Source of the DNA: Fibrobacter sp. UBA4309
GTDB taxonomy: Bacteria > Fibrobacterota > Fibrobacteria > Fibrobacterales > Fibrobacteraceae
Direction of reading: 5' to 3'
NCBI RefSeq assembly: GCF_002395745.1
Contig: NZ_DGUN01000027.1
Location: 33,328 to 97,327, forward strand
DNA: 64,000 nucleotides
Shown here: in pieces, positions 7,880-15,586 of the stretch
How positions within the stretch are numbered: position 1 is the stretch's first letter
Layout: every line of letters starts with the position of its first letter
Position numbers and translations under genes: made by a program
The notes under the pieces: model-generated
Database searches by the model: none
What the model was told of the DNA's origin: nothing
What the model saw: only the letters and a program-made list of their open reading frames with translations

Positions 7880-9622
7880 ATGTTGATATTCCGGTACGAA
7901 AAAAATTTGAAGCTGTTCCTTTTCTGGGCGTTCGCCTGCATCCTGGTCAATTTCTTTTGCACTTTCGGTGAATCTTACGATGGTGACCAGAGCTTTTGGG
8001 TGGGGTGGGTGCAGCAGCTGATAGATGGCGGCTTCGGCAACTTCAAGGGCAATTACCCGCCGCTGTACGTGTTCTGGCTTTGGGTTGTCGCACAAATCCA
8101 TTCCATATTCGGCATTGCCGTCGGCAAGACGTTCTTCTTGAAGTTCATCTGCCTTTGGCCGGTCTACTTTGCGCACCTGTTCCTTGTGGATTGGCTTTGC
8201 CGTATCGTCGGGAAGTTCGGGGCCCCGCGCTGGAAACAGCATTTGATGATTGGCTTTGTGGCGCTGAATCCGGCGATACTCTTGAACGGCCCTATATGGG
8301 GCCAGGTGGACTTGGTCCCGGTAGTCTTGGCGATGCTTTCGATTTACTGCATCTCTCGCCAGGGGCTCATCAAGTGGGCGTCCATGTTCTTTGTCCTGTC
8401 GGTGTTGACCAAGTTCCAGATGATTATGTTCTTGCCCGTGTTTGGCGGGCTGTTCCTCCGTCACTGGCGCGTTTCGTGGAAAGGGCTTCCCTTTGCCGCC
8501 CTGTCCGTCGTGATTGTCCTGCTTCCGTTCTTTATCGGCGGCAATCTTGTCGAGATGCTTGGCAGGGCGTATGTGCAGACTTCTAGCCAGTATCCCTATG
8601 CCACGTTCAATGCGGCGAACTTGTGGATGCTGCTTGCCGGGAACGTGGCTCCGGACAACGTCCCCATCTGGGGAATCAAGGAGGCCGGCCTGGGATTCCT
8701 GCTGAAACCGAGTGTCCTTGGCCGCGTACTGTTTGTCGCCGTCTCGATTTTTGTTCTGGTCAAGAGCCTGCTATGCAAGAATATCCGTACGGCATATGCC
8801 CTATGCACCTTGAACGCGGTCGCGTTTTTTGTCGTGTTGCCCGGCATGCATGAACGTTACCTGATGTATGCGATTCCGGCAGCGCTATGCTGGAGCATCT
8901 GGGATATGAAACGTGGCGGTGTCGCATGCGTTTTTGTTTCCCTGGTGGCGTCGCTGAACGTGAATATCATCAATACCTACAAGGGGTACGATGTCTGGAT
9001 GATAACCTCGGCGCTGGGCGCCGTCGTGCTGGTTGCGATCCTGTTGGTTGTCGCGTTCCCCGGGTTGCCGAAAAAAACAGTCGGCGTTGTATCCAGGTTG
9101 TCCTTGCCATCGTTTGTCCCGTATGTCGTCTTGTCGGTAATCTTGCTGGTGGAATGCTCGGTACTCATGTTCCAGTTGCGCCCGGTAGTTGTCCCTGCGA
9201 ACGAAAAGAACGTGCTGGTGACGGACTTGCCGGTATTGCGCGCGGATCAGAGTTACAAGAAACCCATGGTGAACGAATCCGTGGAAGGACGTTTCTTGAC
9301 ATCGGGTGATCGCCTGTACAAGAACGGTCTCGGCACGCATGCGCCTTCGCACATGACATATGAACTTCCCGAAAATGCCGATTCGCTGTTTATCGGTGCG
9401 GGTATTGACGACGAGGTCTATGACCACGGCAGTGCCGTCTTCATGATCCACCTGGACGGCGTAAATGTGTGGACAAGCCGAGTCCTGCAAGGCCGTGACA
9501 GGCCGACCTTTGTGGCGATTCCTGTAAACGGGGCGAGAAAACTGGAACTCATTACCGACCCGGATGGCGACAACAATAGCGACCATACGGACTGGCTGAA
9601 TGCCTATGTAAGGGTGCGTTAG
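7880..9622 (+). CDS. GT-C type glycosyltransferase with C-terminal NPCBM domain
   Basis: A 580-residue polytopic protein. The first external loop has ESYDGDQSFW (acidic catalytic pair) and NYPPLYVFW; GPIWGQVDLVP is also typical of mannosyltransferase-like GT-C enzymes. After the last helix (about residue 435) comes a roughly 110-residue beta-rich domain with the NPCBM hallmarks: GLGTHAPSHMTYELP, GIDDEVYDHGSAVF, and a C-terminal DHTDWLNAYV. NPCBM modules bind galactose-type sugars and normally sit on glycoside hydrolases. Here the module would face the periplasm beside the active site. It starts one base after the previous gene and ends the operon. Confidence 0.82.
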   Translation: MLIFRYEKNLKLFLFWAFACILVNFFCTFGESYDGDQSFWVGWVQQLIDGGFGNFKGNYPPLYVFWLWVVAQIHSIFGIAVGKTFFLKFICLWPVYFAHLFLVDWLCRIVGKFGAPRWKQHLMIGFVALNPAILLNGPIWGQVDLVPVVLAMLSIYCISRQGLIKWASMFFVLSVLTKFQMIMFLPVFGGLFLRHWRVSWKGLPFAALSVVIVLLPFFIGGNLVEMLGRAYVQTSSQYPYATFNAANLWMLLAGNVAPDNVPIWGIKEAGLGFLLKPSVLGRVLFVAVSIFVLVKSLLCKNIRTAYALCTLNAVAFFVVLPGMHERYLMYAIPAALCWSIWDMKRGGVACVFVSLVASLNVNIINTYKGYDVWMITSALGAVVLVAILLVVAFPGLPKKTVGVVSRLSLPSFVPYVVLSVILLVECSVLMFQLRPVVVPANEKNVLVTDLPVLRADQSYKKPMVNESVEGRFLTSGDRLYKNGLGTHAPSHMTYELPENADSLFIGAGIDDEVYDHGSAVFMIHLDGVNVWTSRVLQGRDRPTFVAIPVNGARKLELITDPDGDNNSDHTDWLNAYVRVR

Positions 9623-9651
9623 GGGCATTAGTTTTTCCGTTTCGTTTTTTG

Positions 9652-9658
9652 TATATTC
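9652..9658 (+). promoter_or_regulatory. TATATTC promoter box upstream of the TPR gene
   Basis: TATATTC lies five bases before an ATG at 9664 that is immediately followed by TAA. The true gene starts at 9717, so this transcript would carry a leader of about 50 bases beginning with a start-stop codon pair. Confidence 0.35.
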
Positions 9659-9716
9659 TTGCCATGTAAGGATTGAAAGGAGTGCCCGAAATCCTGTTCA
9701 GAGGTTAGTGATTAAA

Positions 9717-10454
9717 ATGCGATTGTTTGTTTTACTTGTATGCTTGCTGTCGGTGGCGCTTTTTGCGCGGCCCATAAACGACGGCAACAAGCTGTTCAAG
9801 AACGGCGACTATGCCGGAGCCTTGGAAAAGTACATGAAGGCCCGCGAGACCGAACCCGCGAACCCGCTCCTGTTCTACAACATCGGTACGTGCCAGTACA
9901 GGCTTGGCAACTACGAAGAGGCCAAGAAGGAACTCGAGAGTGCCGTGCGCATGCCGGACAAGAAGATGGCTGCGAAGGCGGCGTACAACCTCGCGAACAC
10001 GCATTTCCGCATGGGTGAGAAGGCCGCCGAGGGCAGCGAACGCATTGCCGCCTGGCGCGAATCCGTTGCTTACCTCAAGAAGGCGATTGACCTCGATAAC
10101 AATTTCGAGAACGCGAAGAAGAACGTGGAAATTGTCCAGCGCAAGCTGAAGGAAGAACTCGACAAGCAGAAAGAGAACAAGGACCAGAATCAGGACCAGA
10201 ACAACGACCAGAAACAGCCGCCGCTTTCCGACAAGGCGAAGGAAGTCCTGGCGCGCGCACTCCAGCTCTGCAAAGACGGCAAGTACGCCGAGGCGAAGGA
10301 AATGCTCGAGAACCTGATTGCCGAGGACGAGACTGCGGGCCAGCTGAGCGGCCACGTGCAGCGCATCGACGATGTCATCGAAATCAAGGCGGGCCGCAAG
10401 CCCAAGGCGAAGATTGACGCGAGCAACACCGACAACGACCTGGAGGTGATCTGA
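9717..10454 (+). CDS. TPR protein, BatC/BatE-like
   Basis: A 245-residue exported protein with a signal peptide (residues 1-16, LLSVALFARP). Two or three TPR units follow (NDGNKLFKNGDYAGALEKY; NPLLFYNIGTCQYRLGNYE; KAAYNLANTHFRMGEKA), then an Asp/Gln/Asn/Lys-rich linker near residues 150-168 and a final helical segment. TPR proteins of this layout belong to Bat operons with MoxR, DUF58 and VWA proteins; a DUF58 gene lies at 20851-21741, although it is not adjacent. ATG 9717 is preferred over GTG 9708 because GAGG at 9701 is too close to the latter. Its stop overlaps the next start by one base. Confidence 0.75.
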   Translation: MRLFVLLVCLLSVALFARPINDGNKLFKNGDYAGALEKYMKARETEPANPLLFYNIGTCQYRLGNYEEAKKELESAVRMPDKKMAAKAAYNLANTHFRMGEKAAEGSERIAAWRESVAYLKKAIDLDNNFENAKKNVEIVQRKLKEELDKQKENKDQNQDQNNDQKQPPLSDKAKEVLARALQLCKDGKYAEAKEMLENLIAEDETAGQLSGHVQRIDDVIEIKAGRKPKAKIDASNTDNDLEVI

Positions 10455-11212
10455 TGCGTTTGAGAGTTAATAGTTCTGAGTTACTAGTTACTAGAGATAA
10501 CACTGGTTGTCATTGCGAGGCGACGCCGAAGCAATCTCTTTCGTCTTTCGTCTTTCGTCTTTCGTCTATAGTTTTGCTGTTGTCCGCAGCGGCCTTTGCC
10601 GCCCCGAAGTCGGCGAGCGCCTACTACAGCGATGCGGCCTTCCAGTACATCGAAAACCGCCTGCCTTCTGCCGAAATCACCTGCAACGAGGGCCTGCAAT
10701 ACTATCCGAACGACCAGAAGTTGCAAATGCTCCTTGACCGCATCAAGGAAGCCAAGGACGAGCAGAAGAACGAGAACAAGAAGAACGACAAGAACCAGGA
10801 TAACAACCAGGACCAGAATCAGGATCAGAACCAAGATCAGAATCAGGACCAGAATAAGGACCAGCAGAACCAGGACCAGAACGGCGATGGCAATTCCAGC
10901 GGGTCCGAGAGTTCTTCGAGCCAGGGCGATGACCAAAACCAGAATCAGAATGGCGGTGGCCAGTCCAGCAGCAGCCAGGGCAGTGAAAGTTCCGACAGCA
11001 ATGGCGGGCAGCAGCCCGAGCCGCAACCCGAACAACCGCAGGAAAATTCCAGCGACAGCCAGGGCGAGGATCCCCAGGAACAGCCCGCGCAAATGGGCGA
11101 GATGACTCCTGAGGAAGCCGCGCAGCTCCTGAAGGATTTCGACGAGCAGAACGGCGAACGCAAGCCCTGGAAACCTATCCGCGGGCAGGCTAGGCCGGCC
11201 AAAGACTGGTAA
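10454..11212 (+). CDS. Exported Asn/Gln/Ser-rich protein with repeat-derived N-terminus
   Basis: A 252-residue protein following the TPR gene with a TGATG overlap. Residues 1-38 are encoded by dispersed-repeat DNA (10466-10564). The hydrophobic core IVLLLSAAAFAAP comes only afterwards, so the signal peptide has an abnormally long n-region. Then comes one TPR-like pair (YYSDAAFQYIENRLPSAEIT) and a very low-complexity tract: DQNQ-type repeats at about residues 115-140, Ser-rich 150-180, Pro/Gln/Glu-rich 180-215. The last 40 residues (MTPEEAAQLLKDFDEQ) are ordered and resemble the C-terminus of Bat-associated TPR proteins. Probably works with the preceding protein; exact role unknown. Confidence 0.65.
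   Translation: MRLRVNSSELLVTRDNTGCHCEATPKQSLSSFVFRLSSIVLLLSAAAFAAPKSASAYYSDAAFQYIENRLPSAEITCNEGLQYYPNDQKLQMLLDRIKEAKDEQKNENKKNDKNQDNNQDQNQDQNQDQNQDQNKDQQNQDQNGDGNSSGSESSSSQGDDQNQNQNGGGQSSSSQGSESSDSNGGQQPEPQPEQPQENSSDSQGEDPQEQPAQMGEMTPEEAAQLLKDFDEQNGERKPWKPIRGQARPAKDW
10466..10564. repeat. Composite dispersed repeat inside a coding sequence, with a 7-base tandem array
   Basis: Three repeat types are joined: decayed ACTAGTTACT-type 10-mers (10466-10494), a CATTGCGAGGCG...AAGCAATC element (10511-10536), and four exact copies of TCTTTCG (10537-10564). The 10-mer type also occurs around 25800-25945. All of this is translated as the N-terminus of the gene at 10454. Confidence 0.75.
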
Positions 11213-11380
11213 GGCGAGCGCCGCAGAAAAATGCTTGCATTTTTCTATGGCTGAGCCGCTAAGTCTTGCGCGAAGCGCAACGACTGGTAAGGGTATCAAG
11301 CGGGAGTCCACTGGTGGGCTCACATTTGATGCCCGCAAGGTCTTGCGCTCGAAGAGCGCAATGATTGGTAAGCCGAGCGT
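11204..11380. repeat. Three degenerate ~80-base direct repeats carrying small hairpins
   Basis: GACTGGTAAG-type sequence occurs at 11204 (across the stop codon of the preceding gene), 11282 and 11363, spaced 78 and 81 bases. The second and third copies are each preceded by a TCTTGCGC...GCGCAA hairpin (11264 and 11341). A separate perfect hairpin, AGAAAAATGC with its complement, is at 11224-11245. This fills most of the 233-base gap before the expansin gene. No gene seen here. Confidence 0.6.
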
Positions 11381-11405
11381 CGCGCGAAATCGACCTCAGT
11401 ATGTC

Positions 11406-11432
11406 ATCCCCGACCTGGTCGGGGATCTTTTT
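11406..11432 (+). terminator. Terminator merged with the expansin promoter
   Basis: ATCCCCGA and its complement form a stem with loop CCTGG (11406-11426), followed by CTTTTTTT. The T-run leads directly into TATATT at 11433-11438, seven bases before the expansin ATG. It closes the TPR operon. Confidence 0.7.
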
Positions 11433-11445
11433 TATATTGTATTAC

Positions 11446-12531
11446 ATGAGACTTCATGTACTTGTTTTTTTATGTGCGCTTTTGACTGCTGCTCTCGTCG
11501 CCTGCGGTGGCGATTCCAGTTCCGGTACGGATGCCTCAGTTACGGAAAGTTCTTCGGAGCAGGCTCTGTCGAGTTCCGCGCAGTCGCCTGAACGTTCGTC
11601 TTCGAGTGTCGCGCCGGTATCGAGTTCAGCCGAAGAAAAATTGAGTTCGAGTTCCGCCGAGGTCGAGTCGTCGAGTTCGGAGACGCCGGCTTCTTCGGCA
11701 ACCCCCGGCTCGTCCGAAAACATCGTAAGCTCTTCCAGCAGCGAAACGGTGCCCGCCTCCAGCAGTAGTGAATCCGTTCCGGCATCCTCCGACGACGGCG
11801 ATGATGGCAAGTGCACCGACTGCGATAGCTATACGGCAGCCGACCCGGAACTCACCGAGAAGGGCGGCAAGGGTTCCGTGACTACCTACGGGAGCATCAC
11901 CGCTAAAGAGACTAGCTTGGGTGGCGCCTGCAACTATGGACAAACTAACATCCAGTATTACGCGGCGATTCACGTGAATGTTTCTCCGGGTGATGACAAA
12001 GGCCCGTGGGATGGCGGCGCGGCCTGCGGCGGCTGCGTGCATGTGAGGGCAAGGACGCCCGAAGGCTGGAAAGAGGTGACGGTTCGCATTACCGACCGCT
12101 GCCCCGACGCCAACTGTGGTGTGGACCTGGGCGGTGCGCCTGCGGCCGACATCATGGGCAATCGTGTGGGCCGTTATTCGGGCGAATGGGAATTCGTGAG
12201 CTGCGAGGGCGTAGACGGCGTGTGGGGCGATTCCACGTCGATCTGGGTCAAAGAAGGCGCGAGTACTTTCTGGAGTATTATCCAGGTGCGTAACCCGAAG
12301 GACATGGTCAAGACCATCACGATTCTTGGCGAGGGTGACGAGTCCCATGAGCTCGAGATGGTCGTGGGCACCGAGAACTTCTGGACGGTCCCGCCCGAAA
12401 TATTGCAGAGCGATAACCGTTACCGCGTCGTGGTAAAATACCGCACCGGCACCGATGACGTGTGGAAAATAAAGGGCTCGGACCTTGCCGTGCCCGAGGC
12501 GAACCTGTACCTGCACGAACATAGGGAATAG
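11446..12531 (+). CDS. Bacterial expansin lipoprotein
   Basis: A 361-residue exported protein. Signal peptide with lipobox ALVACGG (Cys about residue 20), a Ser/Glu-rich linker to about residue 120, then the two expansin domains. Domain 1 (about 130-250) is a double-psi beta barrel with GACNYGQT, AACGGCVHVRA and TDRCPDANCGVDL, where the HFD-like Asp and paired Cys are kept. Domain 2 (about 255-360) is the beta-sandwich that binds cellulose (FWSIIQVRNPKDMVKTITI). Expansins loosen plant cell walls without hydrolysis. Start ATG 11446 follows a TATATT box by seven bases with no Shine-Dalgarno sequence. Lipid anchoring implies display on the cell surface. Confidence 0.88.
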   Translation: MRLHVLVFLCALLTAALVACGGDSSSGTDASVTESSSEQALSSSAQSPERSSSSVAPVSSSAEEKLSSSSAEVESSSSETPASSATPGSSENIVSSSSSETVPASSSSESVPASSDDGDDGKCTDCDSYTAADPELTEKGGKGSVTTYGSITAKETSLGGACNYGQTNIQYYAAIHVNVSPGDDKGPWDGGAACGGCVHVRARTPEGWKEVTVRITDRCPDANCGVDLGGAPAADIMGNRVGRYSGEWEFVSCEGVDGVWGDSTSIWVKEGASTFWSIIQVRNPKDMVKTITILGEGDESHELEMVVGTENFWTVPPEILQSDNRYRVVVKYRTGTDDVWKIKGSDLAVPEANLYLHEHRE

Positions 12532-12532
12532 T

Positions 12533-12539
12533 TATATTT
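12533..12539 (+). promoter_or_regulatory. TATATTT promoter box of the Y-family polymerase gene
   Basis: TATATTT overlaps the end of the expansin gene and lies six bases before the GTG start at 12546. No Shine-Dalgarno sequence is present. Confidence 0.5.
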
Positions 12540-12545
12540 TCGTTT

Positions 12546-13934
12546 GTGTCCTCTCGCACCTACGCTGCCATAGATCTCAAGTCGTTCTTCGCTTCGGTGG
12601 AATGTATCCTCCGGGGTATTGACCCGCTCAAGGCTAAGCTCGTGGTGGCCGACGAGAGCCGCACCGAGAAGACGATTTGCCTTGCGGTGACGCCTGCGCT
12701 CAAGGCCTACGGAATTCCGGGGCGTGCCCGCCTTTTCGAGGTGAACCAGAAGGTGCGCGAGGTGAAACAGAGGACGGGTGAGACCATCGAGTTCATTATC
12801 GCGAAACCGCAGATGGCCAAATACGTGGAGTATTCCACGAAGGTCTACAATGTTTACCTCAAATACGTGAGCGCCGAAGATATTCACGCCTATTCCATCG
12901 ACGAATGCTTCTTGGATTTGACACGTTACCTTAAGTTGTACAAAAAAACGGCAAAGGAACTGGTGAAGACGATTATCCAGGACGTTTTCACGACAACAGG
13001 GATTACGGCCACGGGCGGCATCGGCACGAACCTGTACCTTTGCAAGATTGCGATGGATATCATGGCGAAGCACGTGGATGCTGATGCAGATGGCGTGCGC
13101 ATCGCGGAACTTGACGAGATGAGCTACCGCAGGCAACTGTGGTCGCACCAGCCGATAACGAGCTTTTGGCAGGTGGGGCGCGGGATTGCGGCGCGCCTGG
13201 AAAAGTGCTACCTGAATGCTGGTCGAGGAATCCGCACGATGGGAGACCTTGCGCGCGCAAGCGTCAAGAATCCCGATGCGCTGTACAAGATGTTCGGCGT
13301 GAATGCGGAAATCCTGATTGACCATGCCTGGGGTTACGAGCCCTGCACGATTGCCGACATCAAGAAGGCGAAACCGCGAAGCCGCAGTACCGGCGAGGGC
13401 CAGGTGTTGCAGGATCCGTACAGTTTCGAGAAGGCGCGGCTCGTGGTACGCGAGATGGTCGATACTGTCTCGATGTCGCTGGTCGAGCATAATTTGGTCG
13501 CGAAGGGCATGGTGCTTACGGTGGGTTACGACCGCGAGAACGTGGACAAGGGCATTTACCATGGCGAAACCGTTGTGGATTTTTACGGGCGCACGATTCC
13601 GAAGCCTGCCCACGGTACGGCTACCCTCGGGCATTATTCCAGTTCGCAGTCTGCATTTGCCGATGTGGTGATGAAGCTCTTTGACCGCATCGTGAACCCG
13701 GAACTGACGGTGCGCCGTTTGAACCTGGTGGCAATCGACGTGGTAGACGAAGGCAACGAAGGTTTTGACCTGTTCACCGACGTGAAGAAGCAGGAACGCG
13801 AGAAAAAGCGCCTGAAGGCGGAACTCATGATAAAGAAGCGGTTCGGCAAGAACGCCATCGTGAAGGGCATGGACTTGCAGGAAGGCGCTACGACCGTGGA
13901 ACGCAATGGCCAAATCGGCGGGCACAGAGCCTAA
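12546..13934 (+). CDS. Y-family DNA polymerase (UvrX/DinB-like)
   Basis: A 462-residue translesion polymerase. The N-terminal AAIDLKSFFASVE holds the first catalytic Asp (residue 9), and YSIDECFLDLT supplies the Asp-Glu pair near residue 118. A helix-hairpin-helix thumb region follows (residues ~200-280), then the little-finger domain. The long insert with YRRQLWSHQPITSFWQVGRGI is typical of the UvrX/UmuC-like polymerases of Firmicutes and their mobile elements rather than of E. coli DinB. Start is GTG 12546, supported by the upstream promoter box. The next gene is a YolD-like protein, the usual partner of this polymerase type. Confidence 0.9.
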   Translation: MSSRTYAAIDLKSFFASVECILRGIDPLKAKLVVADESRTEKTICLAVTPALKAYGIPGRARLFEVNQKVREVKQRTGETIEFIIAKPQMAKYVEYSTKVYNVYLKYVSAEDIHAYSIDECFLDLTRYLKLYKKTAKELVKTIIQDVFTTTGITATGGIGTNLYLCKIAMDIMAKHVDADADGVRIAELDEMSYRRQLWSHQPITSFWQVGRGIAARLEKCYLNAGRGIRTMGDLARASVKNPDALYKMFGVNAEILIDHAWGYEPCTIADIKKAKPRSRSTGEGQVLQDPYSFEKARLVVREMVDTVSMSLVEHNLVAKGMVLTVGYDRENVDKGIYHGETVVDFYGRTIPKPAHGTATLGHYSSSQSAFADVVMKLFDRIVNPELTVRRLNLVAIDVVDEGNEGFDLFTDVKKQEREKKRLKAELMIKKRFGKNAIVKGMDLQEGATTVERNGQIGGHRA

Positions 13935-13958
13935 TTGATAATTGATAATGGATAATGG

Positions 13959-14180
13959 ATGATTGACGACTATAAAGACATAATCGATTTGCCGTACCCG
14001 CGGAACGACTGGAACTTCCTCATGAAGCACCCGCGCATGAGCGTGACGGACCGTGCGAAGATTTTCCACCCGTTCGCGGCTCTCCGCGGGCATTCCGAGG
14101 CGCTGGACGCTACGGCGGAACGCAAGCAGGATGCGGTGGAAAATGAATTTACGCTGGACGACCAGGACTTTGGAGCATGA
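13959..14180 (+). CDS. YolD-like small protein paired with the Y-family polymerase
   Basis: A 73-residue protein with IIDLPYPRN, HPRMSVTDRAKIFHPFAALRGH and an acidic tail. The MS..DRA..F.PFAAL.GH core is the conserved block of small YolD-type proteins encoded directly beside UvrX-like polymerases in Clostridia. Start ATG 13959 lies 25 bases after the polymerase stop, within repeat-like DNA (AATTGATAATTGATAATGG). Function is not settled; a regulator or accessory of the polymerase is the common inference. Confidence 0.75.
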   Translation: MIDDYKDIIDLPYPRNDWNFLMKHPRMSVTDRAKIFHPFAALRGHSEALDATAERKQDAVENEFTLDDQDFGA

Positions 14181-14262
14181 TTTTATGAATAGTGGAAATG
14201 TTTCTTGTTATAGCCTAAATCTATAACTTAGTATAAGAAAGTAGTATTGTTGCGGACCTTGT

Positions 14263-14287
14263 AATGCGGGGGCCGCATTTCTATTTT
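14263..14287 (+). terminator. Terminator or attenuator before the permease gene
   Basis: AATGCGG-GGG-CCGCATT forms a perfect 7-bp stem followed by TCTATTTTT. A second TGCGG at 14251 could pair with the same CCGCA, giving an alternative fold. It may simply end the polymerase operon, with TATTTTT acting as the next promoter, or may be a leader attenuator. Confidence 0.55.
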
Positions 14288-14320
14288 TGCGCCGTCTTTT
14301 GAGCCTTGCGGAGGTGTATC

Positions 14321-15517
14321 ATGGAAAAACGTACAGGTCTGTTTTCGAATGGAATTATCTGGTTCGGTGTCGCCATCTCGGTTTCCGAAATCGAGGCGGG
14401 TATCGAAATCGGCGCTGCGTCGGCGCCAGGTTCTCTTTGGCTCCCGCTAATCCTCGGGCATGTGCTGGGCGGCATCCTGCTCTTTTTCGTGGGCCTTATC
14501 GGTGCCCGCGTGCGCCTGAACGCGATGGAGACTACGGCTTCTTCGTTTGGCAAGTACGGCTCCAAGTTCTTTGCCGCCTTGAACGTTTTCCAGTTGCTCG
14601 CCTGGGTGGCGGTGCTGAATGCGCAGGGCGCGTCTGCCTTGGCGGGCCTCAACTTGCCCATTTCTTTCCCGCTCACTTGCGTTATCCTTGCGGTGCTTAT
14701 TGCCATCTGGGTTTTCGTGGGCCTCAAGCGTTCTGCGAACGTGACGACGGTCGTGATGGCGGCGCTTGCCATTCTGCTCGCTGTGCTGACGGTTAAGTTG
14801 TTCGGTGTCGGTGCATCTGGCGCGCTTACTGCAGGGGCTGCAACTTCTGCCGCATTGCTCGGCTTCTGGAACATCTTCGAGATTTCGATTGCGATGCCTA
14901 TCTCCTGGCTCCCTGTGATTTCGGACTACACGAAGGACGTTGAATATCCGGTGAAGGCGACTGCGGTTTCTGCGGCGGCCTACACGTTCGCGAGCCTCTG
15001 GATGTACATTCTCGGTATCGAGATTGCTGGCATCGGCGCCGGCAACAACATCGCGCAGGCCATCCTCCTTGCAGGCCTCGGGATTCCGGGCATTATCATC
15101 GTGGTGCTCTCTACGGTCACGACGAATTTCCTTGCGGCAAATTCTGCAGGCGAATCCTCGAAGGCGATTTACGGCAAAATCAACCCGAAGGTTGCTGGCG
15201 TCGTCGTAGCCCTTTTGAGTGCGGCGCTTGCCATTTCGGGAATTATGGAACACTACATCAGTTTCCTGTACTTGATTGCCTCGGTGTTCGCGCCCATGGC
15301 TGCCGTACTGCTCGTCTCGTTCTACTTCGGGAAGGGTGATGCGGATACACGCGGCGGATCTCTCGGATTCTGGCTCTGGAACCTTTTCGCATGGCTTGCA
15401 GGTTTCATTGTCTACCAGGTCGCCGCGCACCAGGAATCCGTTTTCTTCGGGCCCACGCTCCTTGCCGTTATCGTTTCGGCTGCTCTTGCTTACGCCCGCG
15501 TACTTGTGAAGCGGTAG
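14321..15517 (+). CDS. NCS1-family permease, CytX-like (hydroxymethylpyrimidine/cytosine type)
   Basis: A 398-residue membrane protein with about 12 helices. The N-terminal WFGVAISVSEIEAGIEIGAA and the mid segment FWNIFEISIAMPISWLPVISDYTK match the CytX/CodB branch of NCS1 transporters for pyrimidine-like bases and thiamin precursors. The next gene is a PdxY/ThiD-type kinase, so the pair may salvage hydroxymethylpyrimidine or a B6 vitamer. Start ATG 14321 is fixed by GGAGG at 14310-14314. No TPP riboswitch consensus is visible in the 140-base leader. Confidence 0.82.
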   Translation: MEKRTGLFSNGIIWFGVAISVSEIEAGIEIGAASAPGSLWLPLILGHVLGGILLFFVGLIGARVRLNAMETTASSFGKYGSKFFAALNVFQLLAWVAVLNAQGASALAGLNLPISFPLTCVILAVLIAIWVFVGLKRSANVTTVVMAALAILLAVLTVKLFGVGASGALTAGAATSAALLGFWNIFEISIAMPISWLPVISDYTKDVEYPVKATAVSAAAYTFASLWMYILGIEIAGIGAGNNIAQAILLAGLGIPGIIIVVLSTVTTNFLAANSAGESSKAIYGKINPKVAGVVVALLSAALAISGIMEHYISFLYLIASVFAPMAAVLLVSFYFGKGDADTRGGSLGFWLWNLFAWLAGFIVYQVAAHQESVFFGPTLLAVIVSAALAYARVLVKR

Positions 15518-15525
15518 ATTCTATC

Positions 15526-15545
15526 CCCCGGCTCGTAGGCCGGGG
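15526..15545. terminator. GC hairpin after the permease gene
   Basis: CCCCGGC-TCGTAG-GCCGGGG forms a 7-bp stem nine bases after the stop codon. There is no T-run, so it is a weak terminator or an mRNA-stabilising hairpin. Confidence 0.4.
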
Positions 15546-15586
15546 CTAAAGGCTACATCATTTAAATTTCTAAATTATAACTCGCT

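Noticed and set aside
10790..10880. CRISPR-like or tandem repeat array
   Set aside because: The regular 12-base pattern is coding sequence for a DQNQ repeat, not a spacer array; no CRISPR occurs in the window.
12420..14093. 557-codon minus-strand frame opposite the polymerase gene
   Set aside because: Antisense shadow; the plus strand has complete polymerase catalytic motifs.
14181..14320. TPP riboswitch before the CytX-like permease
   Set aside because: CTGAGA and the paired TPP core blocks are absent; only generic hairpins are visible.
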